Of a DNA stretch of 64,000 bases, positions 23,326-34,982 are shown piece by piece. Under the pieces are notes generated by a model. The model ran no database searches, was not told the DNA's origin, and was given only the letters and a program-made list of their open reading frames with translations. How positions within the stretch are numbered: position 1 is the first letter of the stretch; every line of letters starts with the position of its first letter. This DNA comes from Oxytricha trifallax. Its lineage: Eukaryota; Ciliophora; Spirotrichea; Sporadotrichida; Oxytrichidae. Made by a program: the position numbers and the translations under genes. The stretch is from contig ARYC01001207.1 of assembly GCA_000711775.1 (NCBI GenBank), positions 1 to 64,000 on the forward strand, read 5' to 3'.

Positions 23326-26300
23326 TGAACACATTTGAAAACCCCAAATGCAGAAACCCTAATAAATTATTATTCAGATATTTTTTAATAGACAAAGTCC
23401 TTTTATTGCTTCTTAATTTATTAATGATCAATTTATATAAAGTAAATTATTATTTAAAATCATATTTTATACAGTAATTTATATTTTATTTACTCTCTTC
23501 CAATAATTTAATGAATCCTCTTTTTCTTAGATTTATTAATTCTCATATTAACTTTACTATTGATATAATTGAGGTTATTCAGAAAATTAAAGGAACTTTT
23601 CTTAGAAGGCGATCTATTAATAATGAATAAATGAGTTTTATCGACTTATATTATCTGATTGTTGAAGTTTTTAGGATTAATACTTTTCTTTTATTTTATT
23701 TATGAAATCCTAAGTTATTTCTTTTTCATCATCTTAATTCTCATATCTAATGAAAATTATAAATATCGTTAAACAGACACTTTATATAGTATTTTTAAAT
23801 CGTCTTCAATATGTTTACAATATGAATATTTACTCTTTCATAAATACTCTTGGCAGTCTCAAGATTTACTTTTATATTGTAAGAATGCATTAGAAATTAT
23901 GAAATTAGTTATATTTAAATTATTAATTGCCAATTTAAAAGGGTTCATTCGATAAATAAATCAAAATTAAGCGGATATTTTTACGATACATTTTATCACA
24001 TACCATGAGCGAGATAGCTTGACTTTAATTAAATACCTATGATAGGTTTCGACCTACTGGTAAGTCGGTAACCAGCCCGACCAATTCCGGTACCCCGGAG
24101 GGTTCGAAACCGTAGTAGCACCTGGTTTTTCAGGATAAGTCTCGGATCTGAGGAGTTACTCAGAATACGTCAGGCAAGGTATAGGGGGACCACGCCAAAA
24201 ATAAAAATCGACCGAACTGGACTTAAGTCGTGTTAAAACTAAAGTCCCCATCACATGCCTAGCACAGGGAGTAACTGTCCTCTCAGGGGCTGTGATGCTA
24301 CGACTAGGATTGTCCGCCCAGAGTCCGTAATGAGTCTACTGTGCCTGGAAAAGGGACCCTGTATCCCAGAAGAAAAACTAAGCACGGGTAAAAATACTGT
24401 GGATTTTCCCTGTGAGCTAACTAGCCGGGGTTTTTAGAAACAGATAATTAAGAGAGGAAGAGCAAAAATCAGCCAAAACAGGACATGAACATCCCCGGAA
24501 GGGGCAATCGTAAGTTTCACTGAGTGAGATAACCTGGGGTTTGGGCCAACACAGAAATGCCCTTACTACAAAGCACATAGGAACTCAGAAGTCAGGTGTT
24601 AGTCCGAGAGTACTTTGAAAGGTTTGATGTTAAATCCATATAAACGGTTGATAACCTCCCGTAATTTAATTCAGTGGCTAAAAATCATCATCATCATCAA
24701 ATACCTATGATTGATCAAATAAAACTATCACATTAAAATCAAGTAATTTGGTTCTCATATAATAGTACCGCTAATTTTATAGTGTAGTTAATCTTTAATT
24801 TTTTATCGAAAAAGCCCAAGATTGTTAAAATTGACTTACTTCAACTGCCGATAATTAGATGTATTAATAAATATAACCAATTTCCTAATTTCGATTGTAC
24901 TGCTATAATATCCTGACCACAATAAGCCAAATCTCTCAAATAATTAGCATAAGTGATAGACCAATTTTTAAATAAATCGTCAAAACCTTTTAAAATTTAA
25001 TCCATTCAAAACCGTAAAACTCCTGTTTATTAGTGCTTTTATTTTAGGGTATAAATTAAGTCAAATTATTCTTAGAAATCTAAGCTAAAAACTTGAATAG
25101 AAGTTTCGGGCTTTTTAATTGTTGAGAGGTATTATTTATTGAAATCCTACTAGTTTAGATTATGTTATAGAGTGTGTAAAGGAAGGCGAAGAGTTTAGGA
25201 TTTCCAAACTGAAATCAAGCTATTTTCTAGATATTTCTTTTGTCTTTAACCTCGTTAGAAATATTTTACAATTTCTTTAGCTCTTTATTCAGATTGATCT
25301 AATTTGAAATATACTCTGAGGTATTCGTATTACATATGTTCAAAATTGACAAATTTTTGGTTATCAATAAGTTATTTGGACTCTTTCAATTTTTATATTG
25401 CAATTTCCTTCTTATCCAGCCAAAAGCATGAATCAGCTATAAATATTAAAAACTAAATTTTTGAGAACTTGTCATGGCTGTTAATTGTATTGTAGAATTT
25501 GTATAACTTTTATAACATCTCTTCACTGTGGTGATCTAGTCTTGAGAAAAACTATATTCTTAGCTTTATTTAATTTAGCTGGAGTCTGGTATATTTAAGA
25601 AGGTTGTCTTAGTTAAGTATATCTTCTATAAATTCTTCACATTAATCATTTTTTGAAGACATGTACAATAATTCGCATAGCATAATGTAAAGAAAATCCT
25701 TAAATTCATATTCTTCAAACCATGTATAGCTTCTTTCAAATCTATTTATTATTTGTCCATAAGTTATCCCTTCTTTAAGCGAATAAAATTATATAAGAAT
25801 CATGTTTTATAAAGGCATTTTAACTTATTACAATAATTAAATTTTGTTGATATATCTCTTACTGAAAGTTAATTATATATTAGAAATTTTTTATTTGAAT
25901 GACAAGATTTTTAAATCATGTCATGCTTGGATATGATTGGTATTTGAGACAAACTTACTTATTTTAATATAAAATTTAGTGTGTATTTTTATTTTAGTAT
26001 ATTTTATGAAAATTTTATTCTTAGATGATTGAGAAATATATCTGATTTATAATAGTATTTTAAATAGTATTTTAAATAGTATTTTAAATGTTAAAATCAA
26101 ATAAATAAGTCTACAAGTTTTGTTTAACAAATACTAATTTAAAGCAATCTCTTTTTTATTATAATTATTAGGATTTATTACCAGAATTAATGGAAGATAG
26201 AATCGCCAATTATAAAATTTTAATATTGCTTTTTTAAAGATTTTATCACATAGCATTAAAGACATAAAAGACAAATAATTTTAATACTTTAATATTAAAT

Positions 26301-27027
26301 ACATGAGACACAAGAAAGTTTCTTTAGTCGATTACAAAACTTCATTAAAAATCATTTAAATTTTAAATCTGAATAAAAAAAGTTCAATAAGTTCATTAGT
26401 CTTTATTGAATTTATAAAAGTCATTATAATCACTGAATGACTATAGCGGCTCTTCAAACTTTTCAGTGCATCGAAATTATCCTAATTTAATCCTATAGTA
26501 GACTCTGCAAAATAATTTTATAGTGGTAAATCATTTTGTATTGCGGTCAGTTTTGCTGCGTGAAAACTATTTTATAATTTATTTGTTGATGCATTCGTCA
26601 CTTAGTTTATCCTTTCTTATAAAGTTCAAACATGAACACAATACATATGGATTTCTGTTCACAGAAGAATCACTTTTAATTTATTTAGGTGCCTGAGTAC
26701 TCATTTTATTATATTATTAAAATCATAATAATAAGCTTTGATAAATCATACTTTAAGAAATTTATCTCAGAAATAATAAACAGAACATTATTCTAATTTA
26801 CTAATCCTTTTTATAGTTAATTTAATAAATAAAATCATTAATTTCAATTTTTCATTCAAACAGTTTGTTAAAAAAAATTATCAATAAACATAAGTAGATT
26901 AAAATAATTTTAATTTTTATGATTAAATAAAAATGTGTTGTTTATAAAAAGTAATAGAACCGTAATTTAATTGTCTATTTTTAGATATTAGTCATGATAA
27001 ATTTTTTGGTTCTATTTTATGAATCTT
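23323..27027. other. 3.7-kb IES splitting the PDH gene (candidate pointer TAT)
   Basis: TAT occurs at both ends of the interruption (23323-23325 and 27028-27030), and joining there gives continuous E1 alpha sequence ending YGMGTSNDRASH. The insert is AT-rich and non-coding apart from the GC-rich retroposon at 24031-24711. Its left end has C4-containing text (gaaaaccccaaatgcag), but the right end has no matching inverted end, so it is not an obvious TBE. The stretch 24712-27027 shows no gene. Confidence 0.85.
24031..24711 (+). mobile_element. Short retroposon with 13-bp target duplication
   Basis: A ~655-bp block much richer in G+C than its surroundings is flanked by AAATACCTATGAT at 24031-24043 and 24699-24711. 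It ends in a simple (ATC)n tail immediately before the right repeat, the signature of target-primed retroposition. A box-B-like GGTTCGAAACC at about 24101 hints at a tRNA-derived (SINE) head, but no clear A box was found. No long reading frame: the 60-codon frame at 24255 has no recognisable motif. A 5'-truncated LINE is the alternative. Confidence 0.85.
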
Positions 27028-27500
27028 TATGGCATGGGTACTTCAAACGATAGAGCTTCCCACAACACTAAGTTCTACACCAGAGGTGACTTGATCCCAG
27101 GTTTCAAGATCGACGGTCAAAACATCTTAGTAGTGAGAGAAGCCATGAGATTCGAACAGTGTGTTGCTGGCAAGGGCCTCCTCTTCATCGAATTCCTTTC
27201 TTACAGATATCACGGTCACTCCATGTCAGACCCAGGTATCACCTAAAGAACCAGAGAGGAGATCAATGAAGTGAGAGCTAAGAGAGATCCAATTGAAATC
27301 GTCAGAAAACTCTTGCTAGAAAACAGCTGGGTTGCTGAGGCTTAGTTGAAGGATATTGAAAAGAAGATCAGGGCTGACATCGAAGCTGATGTTGAAAAGA
27401 TGAAGTCAGATCCAGAACCAACCTTCGAGGACTTGGACTCACATGTTGGAACTGACAAGCACTATATCAGAGGTGTTGAATACAAACTCAGCTAACTCGA
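27028..27500 (+). CDS. PDHA1: Pyruvate dehydrogenase E1 alpha, second MDS
   Basis: Continues the E1 alpha protein: YGMGTSNDRASHNTKFYTRG, then the ThDP/phosphorylation-loop region YRYHGHSMSDPG (the family's regulatory Ser is in this motif). The C-terminal part is EEINEVRAKRDPIE ... DKHYIRGVEYKLS. No TGA follows the conserved end; with TAA as Gln the frame runs on to about 27720 through AT-rich, non-conserved sequence. The real stop is probably supplied by another MDS, or by an error in this copy. End at 27500 is the limit of recognisable protein. Confidence 0.95.
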
Positions 27501-28171
27501 ATAAACAATATTTATAATAATTTATAAACTCCATATAAAATAATCCCTAGTTTACTAAGTTTATAAATAAAACGACTTATATTTTCGGCATGATTTTATG
27601 TATGTATTTCACTGGAGTGATAAATCTTATTTAAATAATATTCAATTATCCTCTGCATGCTAACGTCAAGATTACTCAATTATTAATTTTATTTTTCCTA
27701 TTTTATAAGGAATACCCAAATGACTGAGCTGTATCTTTAAAGCGATTTTAAATTATTATTTATTTATAATGAATACTTTTTAAAATATATTTTATTATAT
27801 CACTCTTAAATGCTAATTTAAACTAGTAATCTTTTCATCCATAACATCACAAAATTATATAAGGTGTCAAAATATAGAAATACTTGAATTAAATATTAAT
27901 TCATTGGCAAGGATAAACAATTAACACAATTTTAATATATTTAGTTATTTTAGTTAATACATAATTCATTAATTAGAGTATAGTAATAATTTATAAGGTA
28001 ATTTAGCAAAATTTCAGCTTTTAAAGACTAGTCAAAGGTAATTTCAAATATTTTCTTCATTTTAGACAATAAATTTGAGTGCTTTAAAAGTAGATCATCA
28101 ATTAATACTCTTCTAATTTAATCATTTAATAATATTTTTATGTGGTTTACCTTTAATTATTTATAAAATTA
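27501..28171. other. AT-rich intergenic stretch
   Basis: No conserved frame between the PDH C-terminus and the next start codon. Nothing seen apart from AT-rich simple sequence. Confidence 0.4.
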
Positions 28172-30315
28172 ATGTAAATTGAGGATCAACATAAAGCATA
28201 ACCAGAGCCAATTACACGAGCCTTGGAAGATAGAGAGGCTATGAAATTTAAGATAAAAAGCAATAAAATTTTGGATTTTGATTTGACCAAGCGTTTTCTA
28301 ACTTTCAATTTGGTTAAATATATTCAATAAATCTTAAAATAAATTTTTATATAAATTTTAAAGAAAGTTCGATAACTTGTATGCCATAATTTTTACCAAG
28401 CATTAAATGATTCTTTAAAAAACAATCTACTAATTAATTTCATATTATTATTTATAAATAATTATGCAAGTTATTTAATGTCAGAATTCAGAGCGAATAC
28501 CTAAAATAAGTTTCTTATTGGGACAATCGTTAATCAGCAAGAGATGTATCAGCAAATGCTCAATGATATACCTTAAATTTAAGAAGATTCCGCAAAGGTA
28601 AAAATATCTACATATAGTAAATCCTTGCAAAATATTCAGCCTATAGTAGTGGACTAAGAGCATATAAAAAAGATCTAAATCCAGGTTTAGAGCAATCGTA
28701 GTTCTTTTAGCATCTTTAATAGTAGATGAACAATAACTTACCACCAAGTAGCTAATTCATTTAGCGTAATGACTAAAGTCACCAATTGGAGTAAATTTAG
28801 CATTTAAATGCATTAATTGAAGATGCCAACGATGTCCTGAAGCCTTTTTAATTATTCTTAGTGGGCCTATTAGTTGGTAGATCCCATTCTAGAATCTAAC
28901 TAGGAAAAGCAATTGACCTAATGATTGCAACCAGTAAAATTAAGGATGAAAACTTAGTCAAGCAGATTGAATTTGAATTTGTAGCAAACCCTTTGGGAGT
29001 TGATATTGCCAGTATAACATAAAGAGCACAGAGCATCTTAATGGGCTAACTATAGTAGAATTAATCTAAAATCTTAAGCTAGAGCATAGTTGATTTAGGA
29101 AATGAAGAAAACGACTAAGATTTCAATGAGAGTTTAGCTCTTATTCAAAAAGAATTAACTTCTTTCGATCTATAATTCAGAGCATGTGTGCTAGGAGGTG
29201 AAAAAGGTTGCTCATTTAGATAGTAACTAGAGCAATCAGAATTGGCCAGAATTAATTTGGAAAGTAGAATAGACCAGTAAAAGTAAAAGTATGCTGAAAT
29301 AATTTAAAACCTTCAGAACAAAAACATAATTGTTGAAGATAAGAAAGGTGATGAGCAATAAATATAGCCAGTTCCTATCGATATTTCACAATACTAACCA
29401 GCTTTTTACAGTTACTAGTTTGAAGAAGAAAAGAAGCAGGAACTTTCTGATTTTGAATTGGCTAAGAAGCTTTAAGAAGAATTTAAGCAAGATAAAAGAA
29501 AGGAACATCAAAATAAACATATTCCAGTCAATATTGTTGACGAAAGTGTAAATTAAATTATTGCAACATCTGTCTTAGAGATTTCAAAACTAGCTAATAA
29601 GATAGCTTAGAAATGGTAACTTTAAAGGATTTTCAACATATCTTTCATAAAGAATGTATAGGATACATTTTGGACTACACAAAATCTAGAAATGATATTC
29701 AAATTTTTAATTGCCCATTCCCTAATTGTCAAAAGAATGTTTCAAAAGAAGATGTTGAGACTTATTTGAACTATTTCCAAACAATAGTCAAAAGTGATGG
29801 CAGTTTAAGTAGCACTTTGGAGTATGCTTGCTGTCCTACTTCAGGATGTCCTTTCGTTTATAAGAAGCCTATAGCTCTATAAGGAAGTGCCCTAAATTTG
29901 AATGTCCAGTATGTGAAGCTATTTATTTCTTGAAGTGTAAGAAAGACTATCATTTTGGTACTGCTTGTAAGAATGGTGTAGATTAGGAGGAAGAAAAGTT
30001 CCAACATCCTTAGAAAAAATGTCCTAAGTTCAAATACTGGGTGTAAAGGAAAAATCCTCAAGAACTTTATTTGTTCTGTAGATGCACATGCAAGTTTGCT
30101 ACAACTGTTCAAAATCCAATTGCAAATGCCAAAGAAAAATTAATAAAGATCCAATAGCATTTTACTAGAGACATAATGACATTATCAACTTACAACCTTA
30201 TTTAAATAACCCTTATAATTCAGACAAAATAAGAGATAATCAATTTGGTAACTTAGCCAAAATGAAGGAAGGCTACAGAAAAACTATTCATAAAAAGATT
30301 GGTAGATTGTTTTGA
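28172..30315 (+). CDS. RBR-type (RING-IBR) E3 ubiquitin ligase
   Basis: ATG at 28172 (MQIEDQHKAQPEPITRALED) to TGA at 30313-30315. The N-terminal half is helical and polar (LALIQKELTSFDLQFRACVL, QFEEEKKQELSDFELAKKLQ). A RING follows with CNICLRDF and FHKECIGYIL (about 29555-29670), then Cys-rich IBR and second RING-like segments (CCPTSGCPFVYKK, CPKFECPVCEAIYFLKCKKD, LFCRCTCKF). RBR ligases pass ubiquitin through a catalytic Cys in the last RING-like domain. The frame must change near 28720, 29545, 29880 and 30180, and an AT-rich stretch at about 28265-28480 may be an IES. Its 3' neighbour is an MDS of a different gene on the other strand. Confidence 0.85.
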
Positions 30316-30389
30316 CAATTTAATAAGCTGATTAATCAAATTTTAATTCTCAAAGATTATAAATTACCAATATAGTCTATGAATGGATT

Positions 30390-30478
30390 AAACTCTAACT
30401 TTTGCTGTAATACTCTTTTGAAAATCTCTTTATTATTGTCTCCTTCAAATGGTGGGTAGCCACATGGCATGATATAGA
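30390..30478 (-). CDS. Inverted scrambled MDS of the CDPK gene
   Basis: On the minus strand this 89-bp segment encodes CGYPPFEGDNNKEIFKRV followed by LQQKLEF. That is exactly the kinase-domain piece missing between 33795 and 33847 of the plus-strand CDPK gene. Its ends carry the same short repeats as the main locus: TCTATATCATGC (minus strand of 30467-30478; also 33784-33795) and TTAGAGTTT (minus strand of 30390-30398; also 33847-33855). It lies 3.3 kb away, beyond the PIG-B gene. This is the classic arrangement of a scrambled, inverted MDS. Confidence 0.93.
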
Positions 30479-30559
30479 ACAAATATTACTTTGTGACATT
30501 TTATATTAAAATTTATGAAATTAATATTAATCTAAACAAATTGATTATCATAAAAGAGT

Positions 30560-32605
30560 TAAGTGGTCTTGAGCCTATACAGAAACCTAGTCTTTCTATA
30601 TAGCCAGAATTAGTTTGCTTATGGTTCTATGTCTGTTTTATAACTTTTCTCAGCTCATACATACCTAAGGATTAAAATTTCTTTATGCATGCTTCATAGC
30701 AGTAGAAGTTTGATCCACACAAGAATTCTAAATAATTTATTTATATAATCTGATACTATTTGAGTATTGAATTATTTCATAAAATAATATTTAATAATTC
30801 ATAAGTGATGATGTACTCAGGTCTCATTGCCCCTTATTACAAATCATCAATCATTTAAAGACAACCATTATAATCATGATCATGAAGTAATAAGTAAGGC
30901 ACTCCATATTTAATTCTAGCATATGGAGGATCCTTTTGATATAACAATACTTTTGTGCGATTTTTACCTTCTCAATAGTCTTTTCTATGTGTACAGGAGT
31001 AATAAGGAATGTCTATCTTTTGCATTCATGCATTATATAAAAAAAGATGAAAGTTAAATATAAAGCTATAATTTAGTTATTGAAAAGACTGAGTGAGGTG
31101 CTACAGGTTTATCCTGTAAATCCTGCATAATAATCCACTACCTAAAGTGTAAATTATTCATAATTGCAAAAGTCACTAGTTCAACAATTACAGTCAGGAT
31201 AATGTAAGACTTAATAAAGCACCCATGATTTTTAACATTAACTGACAACAAATAGCCTAGCATCAAGAAACAGAAAGGTACTAAAGGCTATAAAAATCTT
31301 GGCTCATTATGTGCAATTATTGAAAATATCAGCAGATAAAATGCTACCATATCGAGCATATGTGGTGTTTGATTTTTCTGTTTAGTGTCTTTGAAGTAAA
31401 CATAGAAACTATAAATTATTCCTGGGTAGGCAACTGTGAAAAACAGTGGCATATATACAAACACATAGTTAATGGCTGGATTAAAATAAATGATAAGAAA
31501 TATCTAATTATAAAATTTTAATGGATCAGTACCAAAGTACTTACTAAGCCCTTCAACAATATTAGCTCTTAGAAAGATTAAACTTGTAATGGTTGATTCT
31601 CCAAAGTATAAACTATCAAATGCTATACACACACACCTATAATAGGAATGGCCACAAATATTCCAGCTTGTAAAAATGCACAGAAAGATTTTTGATAAAT
31701 AATCTTTAATAGTAGCAGTGGAATCCAGCCGACTAGGGATGTGTTATGCATCATGAATGAAAAAGTAATCAGAGCTGTCATTATTGCAGTAGTTCTTGTG
31801 AATTTGTTGTTTGCATTCAAATAGTAGTAGAATTAAAAATATTACTCTGTTTAAAATATACTTCAACTATAAAAATTATTGAATAAAGAATGCGATGATA
31901 TAAGAAATAGTTTCAATAGAATTCATGAAACACCTTATGATTAATTCATTATATATTCTATTAGTCAAGTAAAAGATAAGTGCAATTCTTGTTGCATGAG
32001 ATCCCACTGTCTTCTACCCAACATCCCGTAGATATTTTTATAAAAATTTTATATAATATTATAATGAAAATTACAATAAATAAAAATATTTGTTACAATA
32101 TCTATCACTAATGATTACAAGAATATTGTGAGCTAGATAATGATAAAGTTTTACAACAATGAAATAATCGAGGCCTAGTTTTTTAATAACTGACAAAAAA
32201 CCTATTAAGTAGAAGGGATAAATCGTATTTCTTAGTCTATAATCTTAATGCCATTCTCAAGGTAGTTCCACTCCTTAATTTTTATATAATTTTTATGCTA
32301 AGGAACAATTCAAAGATCATTAATGCATTTATCTATATAATAAATAAGACTCCTCCATAAACGTAGTTTTAAGCAACTTCTGTGGCCTGCCAATATTCAT
32401 CTGGATGCACCATATTGTGAGTTAGCCACACAGCTTGAAACAATCTGAAAGCGATTAGCAGATAGCGATTTCTAGGATTGTCAAGATCTGTAAGACTCCA
32501 CAAAGGTATGTACTTTTCATAAAAATAATCAACTTTTTGTTCTTCAGAGTTAGAACTCAATTGGTCTTTACCTTCTTGAGCTTGTTAATGCTTAACTTAT
32601 GACAT
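30560..32605 (-). CDS. PIGB: GPI mannosyltransferase 3 (PIG-B/Gpi10, GT22 family)
   Basis: ATG at 32605 (MSQVKHQQAQEGKDQ). GT22 signature near the N-terminus: MVHPDEYWQATEVA with the catalytic-type Asp-Glu pair, then RLRNTIYPFYLIGF, KTVGSHATRIALIFYLTN and NSIETISYIIAFFI. Many hydrophobic helices follow, with YFGTDPLKFYNQ and AHNEPRFLQPLVPFCFLMLG (the family's HKE-RF region), and a soluble end (PYYSCTHRKDY, LLLHDHDYNGCLQMIDDL). The enzyme adds the third mannose to GPI anchors at the ER membrane. One or two AT-rich interruptions (about 32250-32345) and one-base frame changes are present. The exact stop is unclear; the conserved part fades near 30560. Confidence 0.85.
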
Positions 32606-32960
32606 ATTTTAAATTACAAATTATCTATAATTTCAAAATATTAAATACTTTTATGATTTGACTAATAGTACCAAATTGAATCAGAATTAAGCTATGAATT
32701 ATTCAAACATTAGATTAAGTAATCACTCCTATTCTTCAAAATAAATTAAAATTGGGAAATAAAATTTAATCATTAAGAAGTTGGGAATTTTTCACTTAAA
32801 GTTTAAATAACTTAATGATATTAAATATTTTAGAGCAGAATAATCATATACAACAATAAAATAATTTTTTTGAATATTAAGATTATCTGTTAGCTGGTTT
32901 AATCAAATTTAATAATCTATACTATCAACTTATACTAAACAAATTTGAACATCATTCACA
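32606..32960. other. Divergent upstream region PIGB/CDPK
   Basis: 355 bp of AT-rich DNA between two divergently read start codons (32605 minus, 32961 plus). It presumably holds both 5' leader regions. No distinct motif recognised. Confidence 0.4.
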
Positions 32961-34718
32961 ATGGAAGCACAACATCACCACAATTCACAACCACAGCCTC
33001 AGACAGGCAAGCCACTGGACACCCAAAACAACCAAGAAGACTAGATCTTCCAGAGAATTCAAGATACTTTCTCACAGACAGATATCCGCACGGTCTATGC
33101 TTTTGAGAAACTTATCGGTGGAGGGCATTTTTGATCTGTCCGTATCGTACATTATCAGATTTATAAATACTCAAGACTTTTAAAAATATATTAAGCATAA
33201 GTTGAATAAAAATATCACATAGAATTACAGATCCACAAGTGAAGTACGCAGTTAAGAGTATTCTAAGGGAGAACATTAAGAAGGATGTTAAGCTACTTGA
33301 AGAGGAATTAGCTATCTTAACTCAAATTGATCACTCAAACATGATCAAGTTCCACAAAACTTACATCGATTAATATAAATATATTGCACTTTATTTCTAT
33401 AAATGATTACAGATATGTGCATTTAGTGATGGAACTTTGCGAAGGCGGAGAACTTTTCGAAAAGATTGTAGAAATGCATCGTTTTAGTGAGCAATAAACA
33501 GCTTCTCTAATGAAAAAAATCATGTCTGCAGTTAAGCACCTACATGAGAGAGGCATCTGCCACAGAGACTTGAAGCCAGAGAATTTCTTATTTAGTGATA
33601 AGACCAATTACACAGAGATAAAATTGATTAATTTCGGTTTGAGTAAAAGATTTGGAAATATTCAAGAAGCACATCCTGCCGAGAAGATGCATACTATTGT
33701 AGGCACTTCCAACTATGTGGCCCCAGAAGTACTTAAAGGAAGCTATGATTTCTCTTGCGATGTTTGGAGTTTAAGTGTCATTCTCTATATCATGCTATGT
33801 ATATCAAATATATAATAAGAGAAGAAGTTATATTTGATTACATTTATTAGAGTTTGACCCTGATGAATGGAATGATATTTCAGATGAGGCAAAAGATTTG
33901 TTAGAAAAAAATGCTGCACAAAGATCCACTAATTATAATTTCAGCTCTGGATTCAATGAACCACAAGTAGTTTGCTGTGTCTCATTCAGAGAGACCAGTA
34001 ACTGACAAAAAGATATTTATGAGGATTAAGGAGTTAAGAGTTCAGAAACAAATTTATGTTTATTTTTCTTATTTTAACAGTAAAGATTGCAAGTGGAAGC
34101 ATTAACATTTTTAGTTAATGACATCAACTAGGAGATTGACTTCAAGTCACTGAGAGAAGCATTCCGTTCTATTGATAAGAAAATACTGGATTACTCAGTC
34201 TTGTTGAAATTAAAGAAGCACTTAGAGAAAGTAGAATCAAAATCCAGTAAATTATATAAATTTAAATTGTCTGTTGTAAATTAATTAATTATTTTAATTG
34301 AATTAGCTGATGGTTTTGATTATAATTATTAGCAAATATTCGAAAATTATAATGAAGGTTTAAATTCCAGATGAGGACCTAGAAGAGATCTTTAAAAAGC
34401 TCGACCAAGATCACGATGGGTAAATAAATTACAGTAAATTTCTGGCAGCGACAGTAGACCGTAAAAAGGCCTTGACCATGCAAAATTTGGCATTTGCTTT
34501 CCATCACTACGATGTGAGCAACTCCGGCTTTATCACTGAAGCGGCTTGAGTGAGGTTTTCCACAGAGAAGGAAAATTCTTGAATTAGGAGTAAGTTCATG
34601 ATATCATGAGGTAGGCTGATGTAGAGGGCAAGGGAAGAATTAGTTTCGATGACTTCTCTAAACTCATGAAATAACTACTTGATACTTTACATAATTAATT
34701 AATATTTAATTATAAATG
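32961..34718 (+). CDS. Calcium-dependent protein kinase (CDPK), scrambled
   Basis: ATG at 32961 (MEAQHHHNSQPQPQTG). Kinase domain: glycine loop KLIGGGHF, YAVKSIL with the Lys, catalytic loop CHRDLKPENF, GTSNYVAPEVLKGSYD in place of the usual APE region, and LINFGLS where DFG is usual (Asp to Asn). Then come a junction helix and EF-hands, the best being LDQDHDGQINYSKF, with SNSGFITEA and VEGKGRISFDDF degenerate. The segment for CGYPPFEG is absent here and lies inverted at 30390-30478. IESs occur near 33156-33227, 33368-33404 (pointer GATTA), 34055 and 34260-34355. Damage: Gly of GHFG is TGA, an extra A in a poly-A run at 33905, and a lost base near 34547. Stop TGA at 34716-34718. Family role: Ca2+-triggered phosphorylation. 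Confidence 0.92.
33368..33404. other. 37-bp IES with pointer GATTA
   Basis: GATTA at 33368-33372 and 33405-33409 bounds an AT-rich insert. Removing the insert and one repeat joins FHKTYID to YRYVHLVMELCEGG in frame, giving normal kinase sequence. This is the cleanest small IES in the locus. Confidence 0.9.
33796..33846. other. Spacer where a scrambled MDS is absent
   Basis: AT-rich 51-bp filler between the pointer TCTATATCATGC (33784-33795) and the pointer TTAGAGTTT (33847-33855). The two pointers do not match each other but match the two ends of the inverted segment at 30390-30478. Confidence 0.88.
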
Positions 34719-34982
34719 AATTTAATTTTAGATATTCATACTACCCATTGAAATATCAAAGAACGTAAATATAATCTATCATAAATTTTCAACAATTAAG
34801 TTTAAGATTCTAAAAAATTATTCCTTTGATTTTATCTTATCATTATAGACTTTAGAAAATTTTTGAGTAAATATTTTTCAATAATAAATTAATTAAGTTT
34901 TATATCGATAATTTAATTTTCTAAAATCATTTAATTTTGCCAACATTGACTTTGTCATAAAACTCTATATAATAGTTTTCTT

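Noticed and set aside
22880-23338. 152-codon overlapping plus-strand ORF within the PDH gene
   Set aside because: It is a shadow of the conserved E1 alpha frame and shows no motif of its own.
24098-24112. True tRNA gene at GGTTCGAAACC
   Set aside because: Only the box-B/T-loop resemblance is there; no acceptor stem or A box at the proper distance. Treated as part of the retroposon.
30390-30478. Independent kinase pseudogene fragment
   Set aside because: It fits the exact gap in the 33-kb CDPK, carries both matching pointers and has no further kinase sequence around it, so an inverted MDS explains it better.
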